Positions 37,250 to 48,645 of a stretch of 64,000 nt of DNA are shown piece after piece. The stretch is taken from the NCBI RefSeq assembly GCF_000150275.1, contig NW_002060947.1:976695-1040694 (forward strand). The letters run 5' to 3'. The translations under genes were made by a program, and so were the position numbers. Within the stretch, counting starts at the first letter, position 1, and the number at the start of each line of letters is the position of its first letter. The stretch comes from Trichoplax adhaerens. Its lineage: Eukaryota; Placozoa; Uniplacotomia; Trichoplacea; Trichoplacidae. The notes beneath the pieces were generated by a model that was not told where the DNA came from, made no database searches, and saw only the letters and a program-made list of their open reading frames with translations.

Positions 37250-38128
37250 CAACCGGTCAAAGTTTGCCATTCTTAAGCTATTAAGCTATCATTCCCTAGC
37301 TCACATTCTCCATCTTTTGATGGAGAACATACGATCCGTAAGCTATCATTCCCTAGCTCACATTCTCCATCTTTTGATGGAGTTGAGTTGAGTAGGTCAA
37401 AGTTTGCCATTTATAAATGATGGAGAACATACGATCCTTAAGCTATCATTCCCTAGCTCACATTCTCCATCTTTTGATGGAGTCGAGTTGAGTAGGTCAA
37501 AGTTTGCCATTCATAAATGATGAATAACATACGATCCTTAAGCTATCGTTCCCTAACTCACATTCTCCATCTTTTGATGGTTGTGCTGTTGAGTAGGTCA
37601 AAGTTTGCCATTTATAAATGATGAATAACATACGATCCTTAAGCTATCACTCCCTAACTCACATTCTCCATCTTTTGATGGTTGTGCAGTTGAGTAGGTC
37701 AAAGTTTGCCATTTATAAATAACATACGATCCTTAAGCTATCATTCCCTAGTTAAGCTATTAAGCTATCATTCTCTGACATTCGCCAAATCTTTTGATGG
37801 TTGTGGAGTGGAGCAGGTCAAAGTTTGCCACTTATAAATGATGGATAACATACGATCCTTAAGCTACCATTCCCTAACTGACATTCTCCATCTTTTGATG
37901 GTTGTGTAATGTGTAGTTGAGTAGGTCAAAGTTTTGCCACTTATAAATGATGGAGAACATACGATCCTTAAGCTATTAAGTTATCATTCCCTAACTGACA
38001 TTCTCCATCTTTTGATGGTTGTGCAGTTAAGTAGGTCAAAGCTTGCCACTTATAAATGATGGAGAACATCCTTAAGCTATCATTCCCTAACTGACATTCG
38101 CCATCTTTAGATGGAGTCGAATTGAGTA
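37250..38128. repeat. About 100-140 bp tandem repeats with hairpin core
   Basis: About eight units. GGTCAAAGTTTGCCA, or a close variant, recurs near 37255, 37396, 37496, 37597, 37698, 37816, 37925 and 38033. Each unit has ACATACGATCCTTAAGCTAT, CATTCCCTA and a core CTCCATC-TTTT-GATGGAG. The core is a perfect 7-bp stem with a TTTT loop in the left units and decays to GATGGTTG in later ones. No coding potential. Confidence 0.92.
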
Positions 38129-38483
38129 GTCCCGGATTGCTACAGTACTATAGTACAGTGTACAGTAGATTGAAAAGGATCTTGAGTGTAGACCACCAAT
38201 GTGGTATGTATTTGTCATAGTGATTATACAATACCCTACTCTTTTCAGTCAATTAAGGGTTATGCATAGCAATGACACAAACAGTTATATCATGCCTAGG
38301 ACTACGGTTTCAGAGCTTAGATTAACTGGTGTTACAGACTGGTATACTGTAGTACTGTAGATAGACTACCCCAAAATGGACTCCACTGATATTGGATCAC
38401 TATAGTCCATGGGCCTTGTAAAGCGTAGTAAAGTAAGGTGGTAGAGCACGCTTGCCAAGACAATATTGCCTGCAGATTTTGCC
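38129..38483. other. Spacer upstream of MRPS21
   Basis: No gene. Contains short CAGTACTGTA-type palindromic words like those seen elsewhere in the window. Confidence 0.4.
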
Positions 38484-38530
38484 TCAATTCTGCTCGCAAT
38501 TCTGCTTGCAATTCCGCTTGCAATTCGCTT
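38484..38530. repeat. 12-bp tandem repeat
   Basis: Four imperfect copies of CAATTCTGCTTG, ending about 50 bp before the MRPS21 start codon. In the minus frame it translates as ELQAE-type repeats, which should not be taken for a coiled-coil gene. Confidence 0.8.
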
Positions 38531-38577
38531 TCAAAGCAGTTGATAACGACACGTAGGGAGATCAGAATCCATTGGCC

Positions 38578-38835
38578 ATGCCAGCCCACGCTGGATTCCT
38601 TGCTAGGACTGTTTTTGTTCGAAATAACGCTATTGAGGCAGGCTATAAATCATTGCAAAGGATATTAAACAGAGAATGGATACCGCAAAAAGTAGAGAGA
38701 AAACGATATTATGAAAAACCCACCGTTAAACGACGACGATTAGAGCATGAAAAATGCAATCGAATATTGCTACGAGAATCCAAGAAAAGAGTCGATTTTA
38801 TCATGGCAAGACATCGACCATCACCTTGGATTTAA
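38578..38835 (+). CDS. MRPS21: Mitochondrial ribosomal protein bS21m
   Basis: Single-exon frame, 85 aa (human MRPS21 is 87 aa). It matches the family along its whole length: FLARTVFVRN (human FIARTVMVQ), then YKSLQRILNRE, RKRYYEKP, a basic RRRLEHEKCNRI stretch and the ending KKRVDFIMARHRPSPW (human KINFLMRKNRADPW). It is a component of the small subunit of the mitochondrial ribosome. The ATG at 38578 is chosen because it gives the family N-terminus; the frame opens 6 nt earlier with TTG. No introns. Its neighbours are unrelated. Confidence 0.92.
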   Translation: MPAHAGFLARTVFVRNNAIEAGYKSLQRILNREWIPQKVERKRYYEKPTVKRRRLEHEKCNRILLRESKKRVDFIMARHRPSPWI

Positions 38836-41645
38836 TGCCATTTACTTTATTCTACTGCGTGGTCATCAATGCAAGGAAATGGGTATAGAGGACGCGGTGA
38901 AAACACCACACTATTCCAACATGGATGCCCTTGGCGAGATGGATAATTGATTTTTCTATCAGCCGTCAGCGAATCCAATTCCATCTCAACATCGCTACTC
39001 TTCGTTACAAATTGAATCATTGCTAGCTAGTATTATAAAGACTACTCCACAATCCGATCATTCTAGTATAATAAAATTGCATCACTTCAATCGTTGTATC
39101 ATGCATAAAACTTCAAAAGTAATCGTAAATTTAGAATCAGTATTTTATATGCAAGCCCATGCATTCAGTAACATGCTAGCGTATGCTTTTGTAGAGTATT
39201 TCTCTTTTAATATGTACAGTACATTGGTAAACGGCCTACATGGAATGGTGGACATGCATTGCTTATGCTATTTTACCACTTTCCTTGACAGGGCTAGTAT
39301 CTTCGCTGTACAGGGTAAAATCGGCCTTAATTTCTTACTAAAAGTCCATAATCACATCGTTTGACATTGTAAAAATGCAGCGTTGAATTAGAGTACGCTT
39401 TGAATAGAATACTGTATATCAACGCTGTCTATCCTCCATTTTTATAGTACGTGTAAAACTAAATGTGTAGTGTAACGTTGCCTGCGGTATATAGAAATTA
39501 TTATCAAGACCATAACGTCTGTGATGGATGCCGATAATCCTATGCCAGCGAAGGATGGTTCAAAATGAAATGTAAATATATTTCATCCAAAACATTGGAC
39601 TGTCTTTTGGTAGTTTGGACGACATCACAACAAACTTATGGGACATTTAGTATATTGTTCGGATCGATAAAATACGGCCATTCTCGTAAGGAGGATTATA
39701 AAAATAATAAAAACATACTGTAAAATGATCTAATTGAACCATGTTGTCTTGACATGCTTGCATGCATAGTTAGATTGGCGAGTGTTGACTTCCGGTACAC
39801 ATTTATTGAACTTACTACACCTAGATATTGAAAACTTACTTTATCAATGACGGATATAGCCAGCCCCATAATGGATATTGCACTAGCAGATATGCAAGGT
39901 GAAATCAATAAAAACTGTCTATAAATTAAAAACACGATTACGGGGCATCGTTTATTCATAGACTACAAGAAGATTCCTTCTAGGTTGTCTTCTACTACAG
40001 TAGTTCATGCCTTGCTGTCCTCGTGTACATGGACTCTTTTAGTGATATCTGACCTACTGAGCAAGTAAATTGGCTACAGCATCTAATAACACTGCATGTA
40101 TGTGTTGTCGGATATCGAAATCCACAAGCATTCTCGAATACTGTCCATGATGATTCTTACTAGCCTGACTGTATTCTAATCGAATAACTATTCACTAAAT
40201 TCCATCTTTAGCTGATGATACACTACTACTTGCAGGCTAATTACAGCCAGAAATACTACTACTTATAATCGATTCTCTCTCCACGCGATGAAACTTTTAC
40301 TGTACGAATGTAGAACAGTGATTGCTTTCCATCTTACACTCATTAACCTGCAGTGAATTAAAATCTACATACCAGACATACAACATACTCGTATAGGGTA
40401 TGTTGCTGACTAATATGTACAAATTTAAAGATAACAAGAGAAGATGTGTATTCTTAATACAGCAAGGACTTGCATGCAATGAAGTAGATAGTATTTTGGT
40501 GCTAACTATTAAATAAAGTTGTGCTTATAACAATATCGCATTAAATTCGAACTGTTGAAAAGTAGGACAAATCACCTAGTGTTATTAAAATAATACGTTG
40601 ATTCTTGGTTGATTGTGGTCTGTAGATTTAATATACCAACAGATGGAATTGAAGGAATAGTAACTCACATGCAATCTAGTTCCCAGGCTGATCTTAAAGT
40701 AGGCCTAGTAGCTGTTCTACTGATAATAATTGTCGTTTATAGAGAGAATATATCGGTATCAATTGAGCCTAATGAACCGTAAGAAAGAAATGACAATAAC
40801 ATTCTTTATCAACAACTTTACAATCGTGACATTAACTACTAATGGACAGATCAAGCAATCCAATTTAAAGTAGAATCGATGTATATTTAATAATAGTTAG
40901 GTTGATTATTATTCTAGATTTATCATTTTCTATGCTCAAGCGAAAGGTAAAAATAATAAACTAAAGTCGATGCATAACGAGAGCCAAATGATTATAACTT
41001 CAAAGTGGTTATATCATGATCTCTGTAGCTACAGCACGAGGATTATTTTACTTGTATATCGAAGTGACGCCTTTGAATTCTGGTATATTACTTATTATGA
41101 AAATATAACCAGCAGCTCTTGATAAGATACAAGTAACAAGTACGATAATCGAGATATCCCGCAATGCAAAGCTTGTTGATTCTACAATCATTTATAATAT
41201 AATATCAAATACTCAATGACTAATTATAATTATCAACTATTGTCAAGCTCGAGCCAAAAATTTTCCACCTGTCAATTCGATACATTCAATACCACCAAGT
41301 AGAAGACAAAGCATGGTTGTATAATAATGCATATGCAACTTTTACATCCAATTCAATCACCTAGTTCTAGTAGTTGATATTTTGTTAGACAGTTATCGTA
41401 TTAGTATAGTACAATACATGATAGGTAAGTAACAATACCAGTACATGAAAAAAATGAATGAAATATGTATCTGCTCCACAGTAAAACAGCATTACAACAT
41501 TTGGTCTACGAAATGTTAGTAGAATTAAGATAGAAAATCACCAATTCAAGAGCTTTCTTAATCATCAATAAAGTTCGAAACATAATGATCTACTTTTAAT
41601 GCAATGTATTGCCATGATAACATCAAATCCAGGTTATAATATATA
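38836..41645. other. Gene-free region 38.8-41.6 kb
   Basis: No supported gene. Frames at 39020-39364 (+, 114 codons) and 39696-39959 (-, 87 codons) have no recognisable domain and no splice partners. The right end should hold the PGM2 3' UTR. Confidence 0.45.
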
Positions 41646-44600
41646 TTACTCTCTAGCAATGAGACCGTTTAGTTCCGGTTGCAAAAAGTTGTCTACTAGA
41701 GCTGATATAATATCCGCTAACAATGCCTTCACATCTTCTTCAGAAACCCTACAAAGTATATGGTAGCCGTATTAATTAATACTTACACTTTTTGAAAATA
41801 AATTAAATCTTGTAATAATAACTAACTTGACGCCTGGTTGTGATTTCAATTCAACGTAATATTTTAGCTTTGGTTCCGTGCCACTAGTTCTAAGTGTTGC
41901 GATACAGCCATTCTCAAATGAGAATGTAATCATTTGTGATGATGCGCTAGAAGGTAGTAACTGTTCCATGCATATCAATAGGAAATAAGAAATTAAGATA
42001 ACGCCTTTGCAATCATAAATTTTAGGTTGATAATACAGCACATACCGCTTTGAGGTCAGGTTGACTACTGTCATATCCAGTCGTTAAATCTCTTACATAT
42101 TTAATTTTAAACGAGCCACAGGCAGCTGGATACTACATTTTCAATTTAACCATGAATAAGACAACATTATTTTTATCGCAACTGCATTTATAACAATTTG
42201 AAGTTATTGGCAGGAATGGCATAATATTTCTTATATACTAACAGCCTGTTACTAGATCTAACCTTGTTGTCTCCATCGTAATTTCGCAAGCGCGAAAAAA
42301 TTTTTTCGATTGTCGGTTGTGAATAGCATAAGAAATAACTAGTAACAGCAACATGGCGTCCATATCTGGATTCATTAATATCCAAAAACGAACAAGAATA
42401 GACTGCATTAGTTTCAAGCGTCAGTCAGTTCAACTGGCATCTCTACTGTTACCTTTCCCAAATTCTTTCTAGTTGATCGTTGATAGTCAATCCATTATCT
42501 GCCAAGTATCTAGCCATATCACCTACTACAGCAGCTGCATGCACTCCGTCTTTATCCAAAACAAATGTATCACACATAAATCCTAAATAAAGGTTGAGGA
42601 GAAAATACCGAATTATATACAATACCTTAATAAGTTTCATAACACTCATAAATAATGATTTTTATTACCAATAGCTTCCTCAAAGGCAAATAAAACCCTT
42701 TTCCCGTCCTGCATAAGTTGATCACTTCGATTTCCCATCCATTTAAATCCTGTTAATGTGTCCTACAGCACACAAAGAAGTTTATCAGCAACATAATATT
42801 AATCTCACCTAAGGTCAAGACAGAGAGTTATGTGACGATACCTCAAAGTTAATGCCTTCAACTAATGCAATAGCACCTAATATAGTGGATGAGACGGTGC
42901 TAGACAACATGTATACATTGGAATCTGTTAAATAATATCAATAAGAGAGTGCTTAGTATGTTTTCTTCAATTTTACAGCTACGTATCATGTGTAATTTTA
43001 TTTATTTCTTGTTATAATCACCTTGAAAGGTTTTGCTATGATCACTTTGCTTAAAAGTGTAATAAGACCACCAGCCAAGTAAGGCACCGATTTCGTTGCC
43101 GCTCAAGATCTTCCAAGTTCCACTGGTAATGAAAACATTTAATTTATTTCAACAGTTAATAAGCAACATTCATTACAAAAATTTTTAAAAATACATTGAA
43201 TATTTGCGAGTTCTTACTCTGATTGTTGTTCGGCTACTGCCAACCTATCAGCATCCGGATCGTTGGCAAGGATAATAGTACAGTTCTTTTCTTTGGCGGT
43301 TTTTATTGATAATTCCTAGATATATTATAATCAAGTCAGACGACAATCCGCTAGTTAGAGCAATACAAACACAATTCATATTGCCATACTAGAAAAATCT
43401 ATTTTTCCAAACGTGACAATGTTAGAAGTTAATCCTACTATCAAGTTATTCTATGGAATGTTTGACTGTGCCTTTCATATCTTACCAATGCACCTCGTCC
43501 TTCTTCAGGATTGGGGTATTTAACTGTTGGAAATTCCGGATCCGGTTCGCACTGTAAGATAAAGATTAATTTTGTTTCGATTTTAAAATAAGTCATACAA
43601 TAACGTCAGATATAGCACTTGGTTTTAACATAATGCAATCAGAAGAGCACAACAAAGAGTTTACGCTCTGTGCACTTTGTATCATTTATGTTTAGTGCTA
43701 AAACTATCGTAAGTCGAGGAGGGAGGTATTGTGTGCATCTTTAAATAGAATTCGATCGAAAAATTTTTATACAATAAAAATAAATAAATTATATTCAAGT
43801 ATCAACCTGTTCTTTTACTTCATGAAAGTCAGGAAGAGAAAATGCTCGGAATGACTCTTTTGAAAATTTACAACCAACGCCATGCATAGCACTATAAACA
43901 ATTCCTATTTTACTTTCCGATGTAGCATTTGCTCTTGAGATATCAATACAAGCATAAAAGTAAAAATTTTAAAATCAACTTTAAAACTTATACAGCATAT
44001 AACGTTAGTAGGATTAACTGACAATAAAAATATCAATAATCGCTGATTCTAACCCGTAATGAAATCGCTTCTTGATTATAGAAAAGTATTCCTGATATAT
44101 TTCGTCATATGGATCGATAGCTGAATTAACAATTTCGGTATCCCATGAATCAGCCCACGGTTCCATATTATTAGTAATTAAATTTTTTATATTGACATCA
44201 TGTGGTGGAATAATTTGAGCACCGTTGTTCCAATAAACCTTGTAACCATTGTCTTCCTTCGGATTATGAGATGCAGTAATCATGATTCCCGCACAACACT
44301 TCAAATAACGAACTCCAAAGGCCTATCGGAATATAGAATGTAATCAGGTCAAGATGAACAGGACCTATCGTATGCCATATATCTATCGTTGAAGCCTATT
44401 AAAATTTATCTAGTGCAACGCTAGACATGGTTTACAATAAACTTACAACGAAAGGTGTAGGAACTATCTTTGAAAAAAGGTAAGTACGTATCCCTTGATG
44501 ACGGAATATTCCAGCAGTTAATTGAGCAAACCTATTCAATGTCAGAATTACGATTGAATATAGGTAGTTGATTATTCGTATATTATCAGTCTATTGCATT

Positions 44601-47600
44601 AATGGCATACAACTATTGAAAGCTATCAATCAATTTCGACATAATCTCATAAATACAGAATTAGATATGGCATCGATTCATACCGGTGACTATTATATCG
44701 TGCATCGAAACCAATTACAACACCACCTTCCTTAATTTCAGGAAAGCTTTGCTGTAAATATCGGCAGAACCCCTATTATAACATTTAAATGGATAAAATC
44801 GATAAGGGCAAGATTTATTAGGTAGATACAATATACGCATAACTAACAGCGTAAACGTAGCATAACACTTATTGCGTAACATAGATTGTTCGAGTAGACT
44901 TGTACCTGCGTGCTCTGAATAATTGTTAAGTCATTTAAACGATTATAGCCTGCGCCCATTTTAGCTCTTAGACCTAATAAAACAATATCAATCTTTATTC
45001 AGCTATCATGCAAAATACTTGCATCCAACTTCAAGCGCGATAACAGCATCTAAAATAGAATCTATTGATATCGGCTATTCGATTCTTAGCTATTCTATCT
45101 TTTACCAGCGGTTCCAAAACTTAATCTATTCATCAATCTTCCTTTTAATTCGTCATACTGTTTGTCTTGCAGTAAATTTAAAATTTCAGTCCGGGTTTTA
45201 ACATTCTACAAATCAAATCAAATAGAATCATTAGTACAATGATGATTGATTATGTTTATGTTCTTGCATAAATATTGATTAATTATTATTCTAATTTTTA
45301 TTATCAAGGTTTCTTCTATGTGGTATTTCATTGACCAAGTAACAATTTTCTCGATTATAACTTTATCACCGATGTACAGCAGTAACTAAATGATTTAGGA
45401 TGAAAGTATCCATTGTAGGAGCTGTTCTATTTCTTTTTAGCCATTATTAAACAACTACTACAGTAGTGAACTGAAGTAAGTCGATTAATTGAACGACAAA
45501 GTAAGAGTAGCAAACGATTATTTTTGGAGATAGTGTGTTAGCGAAAGAAACCTATAAATTAATAATGGCAAGAGGTAGAACGAGATCATTGAGGCCAACT
45601 GCAAATAACACCACCCATAATTGAACAAATAGCCTACGTTGGAATAAGTTAGAGTTGCCCCCTAGCATTATATGCCTTATACGTATATAAGAGCAAAAGG
45701 CAGCCATGAAGCATTAATTAGCAATTATTGTTAAATGATTGCTAAATAATATACTTAACAGCATGACCAGGAGGGTGGCTTATTTTTCATCACAGGAATA
45801 TTTTACTCGACCGTAGCAGATCTTTCACCAAACTATTCCAATTAGCAGCTCCCATAGAAATTTTCAACCGTTGATGACAACTAATTCATTCATTCATAGG
45901 CGTATCAATATTACCAACTCAAAATGTTATAGAAGTTCTAGTAAAGTATAATTTCCGATTATATGCAAGGATTTTTTAAGATTTTCTATTAGAAGGCCCT
46001 ATGTGCAAGATGATCGGCTAGAAATGCAAAATATAGATTCGTCTTTTCCTAAATTTCTGAGAATTGAAATAAGATTTATACAAACTCAGCAAAATGAAAT
46101 GGAATTACACTGTTTGTCAATCATGTCGCAGAGCCGACATCATCAACTCTAAGCAACAGTTGGGAAAAGGATTCGCGAGAAATGGAAAACGTAGGCTTGT
46201 CCACTCTCAATTGACTGCATATTGAAGTCCCTGTAGGATCAGCATAAGCTCAACATCATGAAAAGGGTTGGTACTTTAGGAAGCTACATCTACTCTACCA
46301 TCGACTACCAAAGTTCCCATTTTATTAGTTTGTGACTCTCCATCGATCAGTGGATGTTGAAATAACATCTACAAATTCGGTGTAAAGAAATGGTTGAACA
46401 AGTCTTTGCCAGCGGTGTCGAAGAAACATGCAATAACCCATCAAATAGACAACAACAGTTTATAGCGTAATCTATAGAGTAATTTAGTCGATGTAGAAAT
46501 AAACAATGACTAATTCGGCTTGATAACCAATAGTCAATTCAACATTGTACTTTTACGGTTGGGAAATCCGAAGAAATGCTGCTGCCAATCAAATATAAAG
46601 AGAGAATTGCTCAAGATAGAAAATAAAGCGACCAATTGAAATTCTTGTTTACGATGATTTGGTAGGTATCATATTTGAGTTGTACAATGGAGGGTTAAGG
46701 GTTGAGTAGATTATTATCTACAATATTCAATTCAATTATAATTATTCATTATCGACTATCTATCAAAACTGTTATAAATTGCGATCAAAAGTCAAGTTAA
46801 GGAATAAATTTGTCCATGTCAATTGGTATGCATATTACTTCATCTCTTGATGCATACTTTTACTTGCAAACTTTGACGAAACTATTGAAAACGGTGATGA
46901 GGTTAAGCAAATAACGTAGAATGAAACTACTTCATAGATGCGCCATTTTGTATTCTTTACAGGACAGTACAGTATTTAATAACAAACACTTTTTGGGTTT
47001 TAAGCCAGCAAGAGGAATGGATCGAGTATAGCCTATCAGTAATCGTAGTTTAAGGGCTTGTGCTAAATATCGATACAGAGTACGATGATGACAGTTTATC
47101 AAGCTATGATTTCTGTTTTAGTTGTTTGTCGTAGGTAAGTGATGAACAAACTCCATAGTCTGCAGTTGAAAAAGTCGCTTTGAATGATACAGACAACTTT
47201 CATCTTTAATATCTGCTTAGCTGTTGTTGAAATGGAGATTTTTAGCCATACTATAGTACACACCAGGCCTACCCAAGAATAGTATGGCCCATACAGTAAC
47301 AATATTAATAACATGAAACTATCACGACAAGAAGATCCTTTTTCATCAACTCGGATCTCGCTGACCGTGTTGATCAGACTGCGCTATCCATCGATAGCAA
47401 GAGTTAAGTTATGCATTCTCTTTTCATCAACCGATTGGACATGCATAAAATGACGAATGTCGAAATCGGCAATGGACTATACTAAATACATTGAGTAGTC
47501 TAAGTTAGATTTCTCATCGACGCAGAAAGATATGACAATCAATCATCCGTATAGTAGTACGCCTCGTCCATTTTGAAATGGAAAACGACATCTTGTACTT

Positions 47601-48645
47601 GATGTGGGTAAAAAATTTAGCAAAGTCATGACCGATTTGGAGCCTACAGTACAGCTAGAGAGGAAGGATAGTCAAATTGAACGTTCTCGTTGCTATCCAC
47701 ATAACGATTATTTAAGAGATCCACCTTCAACTTGACTGTCGATGCAACAAGCGGTTTCCTGGCCATACTGGCCATTTGATACGAGTTGCCATGTTTGCTG
47801 TACAATAAGTTTTACCAATCATTTCAACTAGTAATACATTGGTGAAGAGCAGAAAATCAACTTTTACGCTGCTATTACAATATTCCATTACAATGTAGGA
47901 CGAGCTGTACCTTACAAATAGGGTAGGAAAAAAGAAATCGAATGGCTTGCAGATTGTTGTACGATATTAGTACAGCCATCTAGCCTTGCAAGCTGGTCAG
48001 GGAGATTACATCGTCACGCCAGTCGACAAGGCCCGAATTGATGTTACTGATGAAACATGCACCTTTACCCCAACATTGGCAAAGCATTGACTGATTCATC
48101 ATCCGCTCCTCTACTACAGTCTATCCATCACTAGTATGATCATGTTATCCCCATAGCCTGTTGTTATTGAATCGATGAAAAATAGCAAGACCAATGCTTT
48201 GATTTTTTTATTAAGCAAATATTTCATGGTACGCCATAGTTTGGGTGTGCCTGGTGTAGGCATGATAGCATTGGATTGATAAACAGCTCTCTACTACAGT
48301 CTATCCATCACTAGTATGATCATGCTATCCCCATAGCCTGTTGTTATTGAATCGATGAGAAATAGCAAGACCAACGCTTTCACTTTTTTTAAATTAATTA
48401 ATATAAGCAAGTATTTGATAGTACGCCATCCTTCGGGCGTACTTGGTGTAGGCACGTTAACATTCAATTTCATTTTGTAAGCTTGTACGTTCAGAGCGCC
48501 CTTGGATATTGCAGTCGATCGCGTACTCGATGTTGCTGCTATTCCACTATCCTACCTGATCATAACGTAGCCATTCCTTAATCTTTTGATCTAACATTTC
48601 ATCTCCGGTATTGCAATCGATCGGTTGATCATTTGGGGAAGCCAT
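41646..48645 (-). CDS. PGM2: Phosphoglucomutase/phosphopentomutase
   Basis: Seventeen exons in phase throughout: 48556-48645, 45106-45205, 44906-44973, 44684-44772, 44447-44531, 44054-44322, 43807-43933, 43486-43551, 43218-43315, 43022-43122, 42842-42924, 42669-42762, 42453-42582, 42253-42365, 42046-42125, 41827-41960, 41646-41748. They total 1830 nt, 609 aa (human PGM2 is 612 aa). The catalytic phosphoserine is Ser162 in [13 protein letters not shown]. The metal loop is DPDADR (317-322), the sugar-binding loop FAFEEAIG (417-424) and the phosphate-binding loop RTSGTEPK (555-562). PGM2-type enzymes interconvert ribose- or deoxyribose-1- and 5-phosphates, and glucose phosphates, in the cytosol. 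The PGM2 and PGM2L1 branches cannot be separated here. Intron 1 is about 3.35 kb, far longer than the others. Confidence 0.96.
45206..48555. other. PGM2 intron 1 with coding-like remnants
   Basis: A 3.35-kb intron amid introns of mostly 70-300 nt. On the minus strand it holds short protein-like stretches that do not join: [15 protein letters not shown]-type near 46300, [17 protein letters not shown] near 47590, a 42-codon frame near 47655-47780 ([20 protein letters not shown]), and the duplicated unit at 48105-48460. Stops and frame breaks separate them. A decayed gene inserted in the intron is possible. I cannot name a family. Confidence 0.4.
48105..48460 (-). repeat. Duplicated unit of about 185 bp with a conserved open frame
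   Basis: Two copies (about 48105-48270 and 48290-48460) inside PGM2 intron 1. On the minus strand both stay open for about 50 codons in the same frame: PTP-TP--WRT-KYLL, then a hydrophobic [18 protein letters not shown] segment, then MIILVMDRL and a double stop. Changes between copies are mostly conservative. They could be a duplicated membrane-segment exon of a lost gene. Confidence 0.6.

Noticed and set aside
37250-38128. CRISPR-like array of regularly spaced repeats
   Set aside because: Whole units repeat with no unique spacers, there are no cas genes, and the DNA is eukaryotic.
38332-38589. Minus-strand frame with ELQAELQAEL repeats, a possible coiled coil
   Set aside because: Product of the 12-bp tandem repeat. 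It overlaps the MRPS21 5' end on the other strand.
39020-39364. 114-codon plus-strand frame after MRPS21
   Set aside because: No family similarity and no splice link to MRPS21, which is complete without it.
48105-48460. Potassium-channel selectivity filter (TTGYGD)
   Set aside because: Only six residues match. The valine/isoleucine of TTVGYGD is missing and no pore helix or inner helix arrangement fits.
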